DNA of 22,993 bases from CAYRTV01 sp046483285 (GTDB lineage Bacteria > Acidobacteriota > Aminicenantia > Aminicenantales > Aminicenantaceae), in NCBI GenBank assembly GCA_046483285.1, contig JAWODN010000030.1, forward strand, positions 1 to 22,993, given 5' to 3'. The notes under the pieces were generated by a model, which worked only from the letters and a program-made list of their open reading frames with translations, did not search any database and had not been told where the DNA came from. A program made the position numbers and the translations under genes. Shown piece by piece: positions 13,216 through 20,341 of the stretch (its first letter is position 1; every line of letters begins with the position of its first letter).

Positions 13216-14114
13216 GAAAAGAACTCAAAATCCAGGTCCGGAGCCGTGATTATCTCCTCGGCCAAAGAACCTGGATTATGGGTGTGCTTAACGTGACCCC
13301 CGATTCTTTTTCAGACGGAGGCCGTTATCTGGACAGGCCGCACGCCGTGGACAGGGGCCTGGAAATGTGGAATGAAGGAGCCGATATTGTGGATATCGGC
13401 GGCGAGAGCACCCGCCCGGGCGCCGCACCCGTCCCGGTTGAAGAAGAGTTGGCCCGCGTGATTCCGGTGATCCGGGAAATCCGCCGCCGCTCCGACGTTC
13501 TTATTTCCATTGACACCACTAAATCCAGGGTTCTCGCAGAAGCCTGGGAAGCCGGCGCTGATATTCTCAACGATATCAGCGCCATGCGCGCCGACCCGGA
13601 GATGCTGCCTCTGGCCGCCAAACGGCAAGTCCCGGTAATCCTAATGCATATGCGCGGAACCCCGCAGACCATGCAAAATCACACCGGTTATGCCGACCTC
13701 CTGGCTGAAATCAAAAGCTTTTTCAGCAGCCAGATAATCCGGGCGGTCAAGGCCGGCTTGAAAAAGGAACGCCTCATTATCGATCCCGGCATAGGCTTCG
13801 CCAAAACCCAGCAGCAAAATCTCCAATTGATCCGAAACTTGGATGTGTTTTCCTCCTTGGAGGTTCCGGTTTTGATCGGAGTTTCCAAAAAATCATTTTT
13901 GGGCCGGATCCTCAATTTGCCTCCCGAAGAACGGGTGGAAGGAACCATTGCCGCTTCTTTGCTGGCCATGCAGGCCGGTGCCCATATACTGCGGGTCCAT
14001 GACGTCGCCGCAGTGAACCGTGCGGTCCGGACTGCTGAAGCCATTCTGGCCCAACCGGTTGCCTCCGGTCCGCGTGAACCCGGCTCCAAAGGAGATGAAC
14101 AATATGCTCATTGA
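13212..14114 (+). CDS. folP: Dihydropteroate synthase
   Basis: This 300-residue TIM-barrel enzyme joins p-aminobenzoate to hydroxymethyl-dihydropterin diphosphate in folate synthesis; the family is the sulfonamide target. All signature segments are present: GVLNVTPDSFSDGGRY, DIGGESTRPGA, SIDTTKSRV, NDISAM, ILMHMRGTP, IIDPGIGFAK and LIGVSKKSFLGRI. The start is a GTG that overlaps the ftsH stop in GTGA, a translational-coupling arrangement matching the common ftsH-folP gene order. The C-terminal 20 residues or so are hydrophilic and overlap the start of cdaA by 11 nt. Confidence 0.95.
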   Translation: MRKELKIQVRSRDYLLGQRTWIMGVLNVTPDSFSDGGRYLDRPHAVDRGLEMWNEGADIVDIGGESTRPGAAPVPVEEELARVIPVIREIRRRSDVLISIDTTKSRVLAEAWEAGADILNDISAMRADPEMLPLAAKRQVPVILMHMRGTPQTMQNHTGYADLLAEIKSFFSSQIIRAVKAGLKKERLIIDPGIGFAKTQQQNLQLIRNLDVFSSLEVPVLIGVSKKSFLGRILNLPPEERVEGTIAASLLAMQAGAHILRVHDVAAVNRAVRTAEAILAQPVASGPREPGSKGDEQYAH

Positions 14115-14883
14115 AATGGCCGGGGAAGTCTTTGCCACCATAAAAGGCTTCACGCTGGCCGATTTTCTCGACATCATGTTGCTGACCTTTATTCTGTATT
14201 CCTTTTTCCGGCTGATCAAAGACACTAAAGCCTATCAAATGGCCTTGGGGCTGGGTATCGTGGTCATTCTGTATTTGATTACGCAATGGGGCCAGCTGCT
14301 GGTTTCCCACCGGATCATCAAGAGTTTCATTTCTTATATATTCATTGCGGTCATCATTCTTTTCCAGGGAGAAATCCGGCGTTTTTTGACGTCCATCGGG
14401 TCGCGGTCATTCCGCCGCAAGGAATCTCGAACCTCCCTGGAAGATAAAATGGAAGACTTTTTCACCGCCATTGATTATTTATCCGCCAAGAAACTCGGGG
14501 CCTTGATTGCATTTGAAAAAGAAATTTCCCTGGAAAGTTACGCCGCCCGGGGAGTCCGGATCGATGCCGTCATGTCAAAAGACCTGCTGGTCAGCATTTT
14601 TTTTTCCCATTCTCCGCTTCACGACGGCGCCGTGGTGATCCGGGATAATAAAATTGTGGCGGCGGGATGCCTGCTTCCGCTTCCTGCCTCCCACCGGCTG
14701 GGCATGCAGTTTAAAACACGCACCCGTCACCTGGCCGCCTTGGGCCTGTCTCAGGAAACCGACGCGGCCGTAGTGGTGGTATCGGAAGAAACCGGAACCA
14801 TTTCCCTGGCCACAGAAGGAAGCATGGAGCGGGGATTGGACAAATCTCAGTTAAATGAACGTTTGCTGAACTATTTGAGATGA
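14104..14883 (+). CDS. cdaA: Diadenylate cyclase CdaA (c-di-AMP synthase)
   Basis: A 259-residue membrane protein that makes c-di-AMP from two ATP. Three transmembrane helices lie at about residues 21-37, 47-65 and 73-88. They are followed by a DAC domain (about 100-250) with LHDGAVVI (Asp174-Gly175-Ala176) and the late motif SEETGTIS (227-234). The signature usually written GTRHRAA reads RTRHLAA here (His209-Leu210), losing the second Arg of RHR. The start is the ATG at 14104, because GGAG ends 9 nt upstream; the ATG at 14095 touches that site, and the frame extends further up only as overlap with folP. One nt separates it from its regulator gene cdaR. Confidence 0.95.
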   Translation: MLIEMAGEVFATIKGFTLADFLDIMLLTFILYSFFRLIKDTKAYQMALGLGIVVILYLITQWGQLLVSHRIIKSFISYIFIAVIILFQGEIRRFLTSIGSRSFRRKESRTSLEDKMEDFFTAIDYLSAKKLGALIAFEKEISLESYAARGVRIDAVMSKDLLVSIFFSHSPLHDGAVVIRDNKIVAAGCLLPLPASHRLGMQFKTRTRHLAALGLSQETDAAVVVVSEETGTISLATEGSMERGLDKSQLNERLLNYLR

Positions 14884-14884
14884 A

Positions 14885-15592
14885 ATGATTGAAAAACTGC
14901 GCACTTTGGCCACCCGAAATTTAGGGCTTAAGCTGGTCTCTTTTCTGTTCGCGCTGATGCTCTGGTTTTCTCTTATTCCTGAAGAAAAAACCTTTTCGGA
15001 AAAAACACTCACGGTTCCCCTGGAGCTTCATAACATTCCTTCGGATATGGAACTAATGGAACGGCCGGTTCAAACCGTAAACGTGACCATACGAGCGCCC
15101 AACCGCCTGCTTCCGCAACTCTCCTCCGCCAATGTCCACGCCGCACTCAATTTACAGAACTCCACAGTCGCCCAGGAAGAATATTCTCTCAGCCGGAGCA
15201 TGGTCAGTATTCCTACAGGCGCGGAAGTGAAGGAAATCTCTCCCAGTAAAGTCAATCTCAAATTCGAAAAGTCCGAAGAAATCCTGTTGAAAGTCAGCCC
15301 GAATATTATCGGAGAACTGCCGGAAGGATACACCTTGCTTAAGACCGCAGTGGTGCCGCCTGAAGTTTTGGTTAAAGGACCGGAAAGTATCATCAATGCC
15401 CACGAGATGGTCCGCACCAGTCCCATCAACCTCACCGGGCTGATCCAGAGCAAGGAAATTGAAGCCGATTTGATTCTGCCGGACCCGGATTTAACTTTGG
15501 CCATGTCGAAAAACACGGTTCTGGTAAGGCTGCACATAAGTGAAAAAAAATCTGAAGACAAAGTCCCGGGAAATTCTCCCGGCAAAAAATAA
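14885..15592 (+). CDS. cdaR: YbbR-domain regulator of diadenylate cyclase
   Basis: A 235-residue protein with one N-terminal transmembrane helix (about residues 12-31, GLKLVSFLFALMLWFSLIPE) followed by YbbR-type beta-rich repeats outside the membrane. Conserved wording includes TVNVTIRAPNRLL and VLVKGPESIINA. In Firmicutes CdaR binds CdaA and modulates c-di-AMP output; the same partnership is inferred from the adjacency and the 1-nt gap. A second YbbR-like repeat covers about residues 130-220, and the C-terminus is a short lysine-rich tail. Bacteria commonly have two to four YbbR repeats, so this is a short member. Confidence 0.9.
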   Translation: MIEKLRTLATRNLGLKLVSFLFALMLWFSLIPEEKTFSEKTLTVPLELHNIPSDMELMERPVQTVNVTIRAPNRLLPQLSSANVHAALNLQNSTVAQEEYSLSRSMVSIPTGAEVKEISPSKVNLKFEKSEEILLKVSPNIIGELPEGYTLLKTAVVPPEVLVKGPESIINAHEMVRTSPINLTGLIQSKEIEADLILPDPDLTLAMSKNTVLVRLHISEKKSEDKVPGNSPGKK

Positions 15593-15610
15593 AATCAAAA
15601 AAAGCAAAAG

Positions 15611-16948
15611 ATGATGAAACTATTTGGAACGGATGGAATCCGTGCTGTCGCCGGCCTATCTCCTTTGGATCACATCACGGTCTACCGCATTGGATCGGCC
15701 TTGACCCGGGTATTGGGGAAAAAAGAAAAATCTTCCTGGATATTGATCGGAAGAGACACCCGTCAATCCGGTGCCTGGTTGGAAAAGATTTTGTTTCAAG
15801 GAATAAGAGACGCCGGAGGCCATGCCCTCTCTGTGGGGGTGATTCCCACTTCCGCGGTTTCCTATCTGACCAAAAAACATGCTTTTTCCGCCGGCATCGT
15901 CATATCCGCATCTCATAACCCTTTCGAGTACAACGGCATCAAAATATTTGATTCCTCGGGCCGCAAAATCCCGGAAATCTGGGAAAAGGAAATTGAAATC
16001 GAATCCTTTCAATCTTCACATCATCCCCCCAGCCATATCGCCTCTCCGCCATCCAGCCCTGAGCTGGGCGAGGAATATCTTGGATTTCTGCAGGACCGCT
16101 TCCGCGCTTCCAGCCGAACACGGCTTAAGTTGGTGGCGGATTGTTCTTACGGTGCCGCTTCGGCTTACGCCGGGAGGATTTTTTCATCTTTGGGATTCGA
16201 TGTCCACTCTATATGCGATCAGCCGAACGGGAAAAATATCAACCTGTCCTGCGGCTCACTCCATCCTCAGCTCCTGATGAAAGAGGTGATTTCGCGCTCA
16301 GCCGATTTGGGAGTGGCCTATGACGGAGACGCCGACCGGGTCTTATGGGTGGATGAACAGGGGCGCCTGCTGAATGGGGACCACACCCTTCTCATTCTGG
16401 CGCGCCACTTTCAAAAAGAAAACCGGATGGCTTCCGATACCGTAGTGGGGACCATCATGACCAATTTGGCCCTTGAGCTGAACCTGGGTGAATACGGCCT
16501 CAAACTGCACCGCTCCCAGGTGGGGGACAAATATGTGCTGGAAGACATGATCCGGCTCCGCTGCAATCTGGGAGGAGAACAGTCGGGCCATACTATTCTT
16601 TTGGATGACTGCCCCACCGGCGACGGCATTCTCACCAGCCTGCGGATGATAGAAGTTCTTTCTTCAGAAGGCGCCTCCATGTCGGAACTGGCGGCCGGGT
16701 ACCAGGAATTTCCTCAAATAATTGTCAATGTCCCTGTAGCGCGGAAAGATGATTTTCGCAAATATCCTGATATCATTCAGGTCCTGCGCAAATCCGAACA
16801 AGACCTCGGTCAAACCGGCCGCTTGAATCTCCGCTACTCCGGAACCGAACCTTTGGCCCGGGTGATGGTTGAAGGACGAGACCGCGAGCAGATCGAATCC
16901 CTGGCCCGCCGGATCGCCGCCGCGGTAGAAAACAATCTTAATCCATGA
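15611..16948 (+). CDS. glmM: Phosphoglucosamine mutase
   Basis: This 445-residue enzyme converts glucosamine-6-phosphate to glucosamine-1-phosphate for UDP-GlcNAc, peptidoglycan and lipid A. Signatures are KLFGTDGIRAVAG at the N-terminus, the phosphoserine loop ISASHNPFEYNGIK (Ser101), the Mg site YDGDADR (Asp238, 240, 242), the sugar-binding GGEQSGH, and the phosphate-binding loop RYSGTEPLARVMVEG near the C-terminus. It closes the ftsH-folP-cdaA-cdaR-glmM operon, 18 nt after cdaR. In other bacteria GlmM physically interacts with CdaA, which fits this context. Two adjacent ATGs (15611, 15614) could start translation; only a weak AAAAG precedes them. Confidence 0.97.
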   Translation: MMKLFGTDGIRAVAGLSPLDHITVYRIGSALTRVLGKKEKSSWILIGRDTRQSGAWLEKILFQGIRDAGGHALSVGVIPTSAVSYLTKKHAFSAGIVISASHNPFEYNGIKIFDSSGRKIPEIWEKEIEIESFQSSHHPPSHIASPPSSPELGEEYLGFLQDRFRASSRTRLKLVADCSYGAASAYAGRIFSSLGFDVHSICDQPNGKNINLSCGSLHPQLLMKEVISRSADLGVAYDGDADRVLWVDEQGRLLNGDHTLLILARHFQKENRMASDTVVGTIMTNLALELNLGEYGLKLHRSQVGDKYVLEDMIRLRCNLGGEQSGHTILLDDCPTGDGILTSLRMIEVLSSEGASMSELAAGYQEFPQIIVNVPVARKDDFRKYPDIIQVLRKSEQDLGQTGRLNLRYSGTEPLARVMVEGRDREQIESLARRIAAAVENNLNP

Positions 16949-16952
16949 TTTA

Positions 16953-16973
16953 TTTCGATTTTATCCATCGAAA
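16953..16973 (+). terminator. Weak hairpin after glmM
   Basis: TTTCGAT and ATCGAAA are 7-bp inverted arms with a 7-nt loop, 5 nt after the glmM stop. The stem is AT-rich and no T tract follows, so it is at best a weak terminator or an mRNA 3' end. The rest of the gap to pdxJ holds a repeat motif. Confidence 0.25.
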
Positions 16974-16989
16974 CATGTAAAATATGCTT

Positions 16990-17022
16990 TAGTCTGAATG
17001 TTGAGCGGGGCGGGACTGCCGC
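16990..17022 (+). repeat. Dispersed motif R-E, divergent copy
   Basis: TTAGTCTGAATGTTGAGCGG followed by GGCGGGACTGCCGC resembles the motif at 7991-8021 and the two copies in the 19.5-19.8 kb gap. Further on, 17047-17098 contains GAAACCATTTT and CAGGTTA pieces reminiscent of element R1, in degenerate form. Confidence 0.45.
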
Positions 17023-17117
17023 GGATATGGTGTGCGTGCGGCGATCCTTCGGCCGCTCTCATGGCCATGAGGAAACCATTTTTTGAGTCATGAATCAGGT
17101 TAGCGGGAGGAAAACAT

Positions 17118-17831
17118 ATGAGATTAGCCGTCAATATTGATCATTTCGCCACTCTCCGGGAAGCCCGGAAAAGCAATGAACCCGACCCGGTGCTGGCCGC
17201 ACTGCTGGCGGAGCAAACCGGAGCGTCAGGCATCGTCTGCCATATCCGCGGAGACCGGAGGCACATCAAGGAAAAAGATCTCCGTCTTCTCCGGGAAACC
17301 GTCAAAACCAAACTCATCGTGGAAATGGCGGCCACCCCTGAAATGAAAGCCATCGCCAAGGATATCAAACCGGATATTGTCTCCCTGGTTCCGGAAAAAG
17401 AAAATGAGCTCACAACCGAGGGCGGACTGGATGTGATATCCCGCCGGAAACATTTAGCGGGCCACATCAAAGAGCTGCATGAGGCCGGAATCAAAGTCAG
17501 CGTTTTTGTGGACCCTGATTCCAAACAAATAGAAGCCTGCCATGAACTGGGAGCGCGGCTGATTGAAATCAATACCGGCAAATACGCGGAATTGAAACCC
17601 GGAGCGGAGCAGGACATGGCTCTGGCGGAAATAGCCCGCGCGGTTGAATGGGGCACCGGCCTGGAAATGACGATTCATGCCGGCCACGGCCTGGACTACC
17701 GCAATATTCCGCCGGTCGCCGCCATCGAAGAGATCCAAGAATTCAGCATTGGATTCTCCATTGTGGCCCGCAGCGCTTTAGTGGGGATTGAACTTGCGGT
17801 GGAAGATATGCTGGCTTTGACGGAAGGGTGA
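17118..17831 (+). CDS. pdxJ: Pyridoxine 5'-phosphate synthase
   Basis: This 237-residue TIM-barrel enzyme condenses 1-deoxyxylulose-5-phosphate with 3-amino-2-oxopropyl phosphate to give pyridoxine 5'-phosphate, the last ring-forming step of the DXP-dependent vitamin B6 route. Landmarks are VNIDHFATLREARK at the N-terminus, CHIRGDRRHIKEKDLRLL, LIVEMAAT, SLVPEKENELTTEGGLD, VFVDPD, EINTGKYAE, HAGHGLDYRNI and the closing SIVARSALVGIE. GGGAGG precedes the ATG at good spacing. It follows glmM after a 169-nt repeat-containing gap, and the next gene starts 16 nt downstream, so those two are probably co-transcribed. Confidence 0.97.
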   Translation: MRLAVNIDHFATLREARKSNEPDPVLAALLAEQTGASGIVCHIRGDRRHIKEKDLRLLRETVKTKLIVEMAATPEMKAIAKDIKPDIVSLVPEKENELTTEGGLDVISRRKHLAGHIKELHEAGIKVSVFVDPDSKQIEACHELGARLIEINTGKYAELKPGAEQDMALAEIARAVEWGTGLEMTIHAGHGLDYRNIPPVAAIEEIQEFSIGFSIVARSALVGIELAVEDMLALTEG

Positions 17832-17847
17832 TTGAGAAGGAAAAACC

Positions 17848-19074
17848 ATGGACATAAAAATCAATATGGAACGGCTGAAAAAGGATATTCTGGAGCTCGC
17901 GGAAATCGGCAAAACCCCTCAGGGCGGAGTCAACCGTCCCTCTTTCAGCCCCGCTGACCTCGAAGCCCGGGAATGGTTGAAAGAAAAAATCTCCTGCGCC
18001 GGACTTTGTTTCGGCCAGGATGGCGCCGGCAACATATTCGGACGGCTGGAGGGAGAGGGGCCGTCGGTGATGGCCGGCTCTCACATCGACACCGTCATAA
18101 ACGGAGGAAAATTCGACGGTTCCGTTGGAGTGCTGGCGGCCCTGGAATGTCTCCGCCGCATAAATGAGGAAAAAATTCCTCATGCCAAACCACTGGAGAT
18201 GGCGTCTTTTACGGATGAAGAGGGCAACCTGGCAGGAGATTTCCTGGGGTCCCGTGCTTTTATTGGAAAGCTTGACCGTGATATCCTAGAAAAAGAAAGA
18301 ACTCAATTCGGTCCTCCGCTCGAAGATATCCTTAAAAACACGGAATTCAGCCTGGATTCCATTATGGAAGCCCATAAAAACCGGCCGGACATTCACGCTT
18401 TTCTCGAAATTCATATCGAGCAGGGACTTGTTTTAGAAACAGAAGGCAAGCCTATCGGAATCGTAGATAAAATTGCCGGGAAAAACTATTGGGCCTGCAG
18501 CTTTCTGGGCAACCCGAGCCACGCCGGCACCACCCCTTTCGAACTCCGCCACGATGCGTTCCTTGGACTTTCGGATTTTGCCTTAAAAAGCACCCATTAT
18601 GTCGCCACCGAGCACTATGGGAGCATGATGACGATTGGGCGCGTCCATCTCCATCCCGGTTCATTCAGCGTGGTTCCGGGGCGGGCGGATTTTTCGCTGG
18701 ATTTCCGAAGCACCTCTCAAGAAACTCTGCAGACTTTGGCCGAATGCGCAGCGGACATCGCCAGGGATGTCACGGAAAGCCGGGGTCTTGATTTCCGGCA
18801 CAAATTAATTGACAGCACCGATCCCGTAACCGTCCCCTCAAGCATAACAAATTTGCTGAAGAAGAAATGCGGCCAGCGCGATTATCCCTATGTCACACTG
18901 CCCAGCGGCGCCGGACATGACGCCCAGATCCTGGCTTCCTGCACTGATGCGGGCCTGATCTTCATCCCCTGCGAAGACGGAATCAGCCATTCTCCGGAAG
19001 AGCGTATCAATTGGAATGACTTGGAAAAAGCCGGCAACTTGCTGCTCAGCGCACTGATTGAGTTGTCCAAATAA
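17848..19074 (+). CDS. M20-family Zn amidohydrolase (N-carbamoyl-L-amino acid / allantoate amidohydrolase type)
   Basis: A 408-residue binuclear zinc hydrolase. The family removes carbamoyl or ureido groups from N-carbamoyl-L-amino acids, beta-ureidopropionate or allantoate. Metal ligands are visible: His79 (GSHIDTV), Asp90 (GGKFDGSVGV), Glu124-Glu125 (FTDEEGN), His189 (EIHIEQG) and His381 (GISHSPEE). The dimerisation lid domain begins near residue 210 and contains GNPSHAGTTPFELRHDA. The family is clear but the substrate is not; the name hyuC or allC would be a guess. AAGGA lies just before the ATG, 16 nt after pdxJ. It is convergent with the next gene, with only 2 nt between the stops. Confidence 0.9.
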   Translation: MDIKINMERLKKDILELAEIGKTPQGGVNRPSFSPADLEAREWLKEKISCAGLCFGQDGAGNIFGRLEGEGPSVMAGSHIDTVINGGKFDGSVGVLAALECLRRINEEKIPHAKPLEMASFTDEEGNLAGDFLGSRAFIGKLDRDILEKERTQFGPPLEDILKNTEFSLDSIMEAHKNRPDIHAFLEIHIEQGLVLETEGKPIGIVDKIAGKNYWACSFLGNPSHAGTTPFELRHDAFLGLSDFALKSTHYVATEHYGSMMTIGRVHLHPGSFSVVPGRADFSLDFRSTSQETLQTLAECAADIARDVTESRGLDFRHKLIDSTDPVTVPSSITNLLKKKCGQRDYPYVTLPSGAGHDAQILASCTDAGLIFIPCEDGISHSPEERINWNDLEKAGNLLLSALIELSK

Positions 19075-19076
19075 AT

Positions 19077-19508
19077 CTACCCGAAATCCTCGGGACTGGG
19101 TTTTTTGCGCAGCCGCTTTTTCTCTCCTTTCTTTTTTTTCAATTCCAGCATTTTTTCCTTGGCCCGTTTGGATCTCTTCCGCTTCTGCCGCCGGATTTTT
19201 TCTATGCGCTGCTGCTCCGCGGTTTTATTCTTTTCCACCTTCGCTTCGATTTTATCCATGAGCCGCCGCCGGGCCAAAAAACGGTTTATGGCTTGGGAAC
19301 GCTCACTCTGGCATTTGACCTCGATGCCGGTGGGGATATGTTTGAGATAAACGCAAGTCGCCACCTTGTTGGTGCGCTGTCCCCCTTTGCCGCTGGAGCG
19401 GATAAACTTTTCTTCCAGGTCCTTTTCCTTGACCCCGTACTTTTTCATCTTTTTATACAAATCTTTTTCTTTTTCCGTTCTGACGCCTAATTTGACCCGT
19501 TTCATCAT
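19077..19508 (-). CDS. Release-factor-like GGQ protein (RF-1 domain only)
   Basis: A 143-residue protein containing only the peptidyl-tRNA hydrolysis domain of class I release factors. The catalytic GGQ is at about residues 42-44 (RSSGKGGQRTNKV), followed by IEVKCQSERSQ. The C-terminal 60 residues are strongly basic (KRKRSKRAKEKM, KKKKGEKKRLRKK). It lacks codon-recognition domains, as do ArfB/YaeJ and related ribosome-rescue hydrolases, whose basic tails enter the mRNA channel; rescue of stalled ribosomes is inferred. I start it at the ATG at 19506-19508 and not the GTG at 19529, because the predicted -10 box lies between them. The second ATG at 19505 is equally possible. Confidence 0.85.
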   Translation of the reverse strand: MMKRVKLGVRTEKEKDLYKKMKKYGVKEKDLEEKFIRSSGKGGQRTNKVATCVYLKHIPTGIEVKCQSERSQAINRFLARRRLMDKIEAKVEKNKTAEQQRIEKIRRQKRKRSKRAKEKMLELKKKKGEKKRLRKKPSPEDFG

Positions 19509-19514
19509 AGTGTT

Positions 19515-19543
19515 ATTGTAAGATTTCACAGCCGGTATGTTAA
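19515..19543 (-). promoter_or_regulatory. Predicted promoter of the release-factor-like gene
   Basis: On the minus strand TTAACA (19538-19543) and TACAAT (19515-19520) are 17 nt apart. The predicted transcript start, near 19508, coincides with the first ATG, so the mRNA would be leaderless. Confidence 0.6.
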
Positions 19544-19575
19544 GCCCCTAAACACGATCGCCACATGAAATTATC

Positions 19576-19604
19576 TAACCTGGCTGATGAGCGGGCCGGG
19601 ATCG
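19576..19604 (+). repeat. Dispersed motif R-E, copy in the 19.5-20.3 kb gap
   Basis: TAACCTGGCTGATGAGCGGG followed by CCGGGATCG, close to 7991-8021 and 19756-19788. Bases 19605-19677 between this motif and the R1 copy show nothing I can identify. Confidence 0.6.
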
Positions 19605-19677
19605 AAGGCTAAATCTTCAAGGCCGCTTCAGCCACACCTGAATTCCATATACCGCAAAGAAACTATTTTCCAAGTCT

Positions 19678-19771
19678 TTCATCATGTGTATAATACACCA
19701 CGTACGATGAAAATCACTTATGAACGGTTGCCATGGCAACATAGAAACCATTTTCTAACCTGGATTATTCA
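19678..19771 (-). repeat. Dispersed element R1, copy 3 (uninterrupted)
   Basis: This is the 94-bp inverse copy of 175-297, about 84 of 94 positions identical by eye once the 29-nt insertion in copy 1 is removed. It contains the perfect palindrome GTTGCCATGGCAAC (about 19728-19741) and the operator-like GTGTAT-A-ATACAC. In this orientation the right-hand end merges into motif R-E at 19756-19788. Confidence 0.8.
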
Positions 19772-19788
19772 CGGGCCGGGATTGCCGC
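19756..19788 (+). repeat. Dispersed motif R-E fused to the end of R1
   Basis: TAACCTGGATTATTCACGGG followed by CCGGGATTGCCGC. The first half belongs to R1 and the second half to motif R-E, suggesting that R-E is the outer end of a larger element of which R1 is a part. Confidence 0.5.
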
Positions 19789-19812
19789 AAACGACGACAA
19801 TTCTTTAATTCA

Positions 19813-20087
19813 ATGTCGTCCCGCGATGCGAAGCACCGAGGGATCCCTGGCGGCCTCGTCTTGGCGGTTGGCCCCGTTTTCACGAGGCAGAAAAGGATTG
19901 CCACGGCTTGCTGACGCAAGCCTCGCAATGACAAGGGGCATGTCGTCCCGGGGCACGCAGTGCCTTTGAGTGTGTCATCCCGCGGAGCGGAGCGACGAGG
20001 GATCTGTGAGTGCTTTCGTCAGGCCATATGGACAATGGGTTGCCAATTAGAAGCAGTCCGGGATCCTTCGCTCCGCTCAGGATGACA
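19813..20087 (+). repeat. Cluster of palindromic GTCATCCC/GGATGACA repeats
   Basis: At least five related modules follow each other. Three plus-oriented ones begin TGTCGTCCC or TGTCATCCC (about 19814, 19940, 19973). Two are inverted: 19891-19936, with a 7-bp hairpin GGCTTGC-TGAC-GCAAGCC at 19905-19922, and about 20060-20087, ending GGATGACA. The pair 19973-20087 forms a 115-bp unit with imperfect inverted ends of about 28 bp. Similar GTCATCCC..GGAGCG..GGGATC sequences are frequent intergenic repeats in many bacteria, as far as I remember. No protein is encoded. Confidence 0.7.
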
Positions 20088-20126
20088 TTAAATTAATGAA
20101 AGGTCGTCACTCCACTGCGACGAGCC

Positions 20127-20160
20127 GCAACCCGGCAGATGCGGTGAGATCCGGCCCGCC
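20127..20160 (-). repeat. Dispersed element R3, copy b
   Basis: This is the inverse copy of 10636-10669, 29 of 34 positions identical. It follows the palindromic cluster directly. Positions 20161-20226 are AT-rich and hold nothing recognisable. Confidence 0.6.
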
Positions 20161-20226
20161 CGAAGGGTAAATAAATTGCGATTAAAATAACAATTAAAAA
20201 ATGAAAAACGTTCAATTTGATCTTTC

Positions 20227-20308
20227 ATTAAAAACCATGCTTATCATTGATAAGAAAGAAATTGCAAAATCATCGCAATTTTTTTATGAATAGATCAGGC
20301 TAAGTAAT
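20227..20308 (+). repeat. Dispersed element R2, copy b
   Basis: This is the second copy of 8045-8125, in the same orientation. It ends 33 nt before the chosen ATG of the M14 carboxypeptidase gene, so its T-run and AT-rich blocks lie where a promoter or leader would be. A possible stem, AAATTGC with GCAATTT (around the CATCGCAA block) before the T tract, exists only in this copy. Confidence 0.75.
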
Positions 20309-20341
20309 AAATCAGAATTGAAATACAGAAAGGATATTCGA

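Noticed and set aside
14020..14103. Upstream extension of cdaA by up to 28 residues
   Set aside because: The extension lies inside folP in another frame, has no ribosome binding site, and precedes the expected CdaA N-terminus; ATG 14104 has GGAG at good spacing.
17047..17117. Riboswitch or operator before pdxJ
   Set aside because: A near-palindrome (TGAGTCATGAATCA) is present, but no known riboswitch features are visible and the stretch resembles degenerate R1 sequence.
17848..19074. Functional link of the M20 amidohydrolase with carAB in pyrimidine metabolism
   Set aside because: The family can act on carbamoyl compounds, but the genes are more than 13 kb apart on opposite strands, and the hydrolase is coupled to pdxJ instead.
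19813..20087. CRISPR array
   Set aside because: Repeats are palindromic, in mixed orientation, unequal in length and unevenly spaced, with no cas genes nearby.
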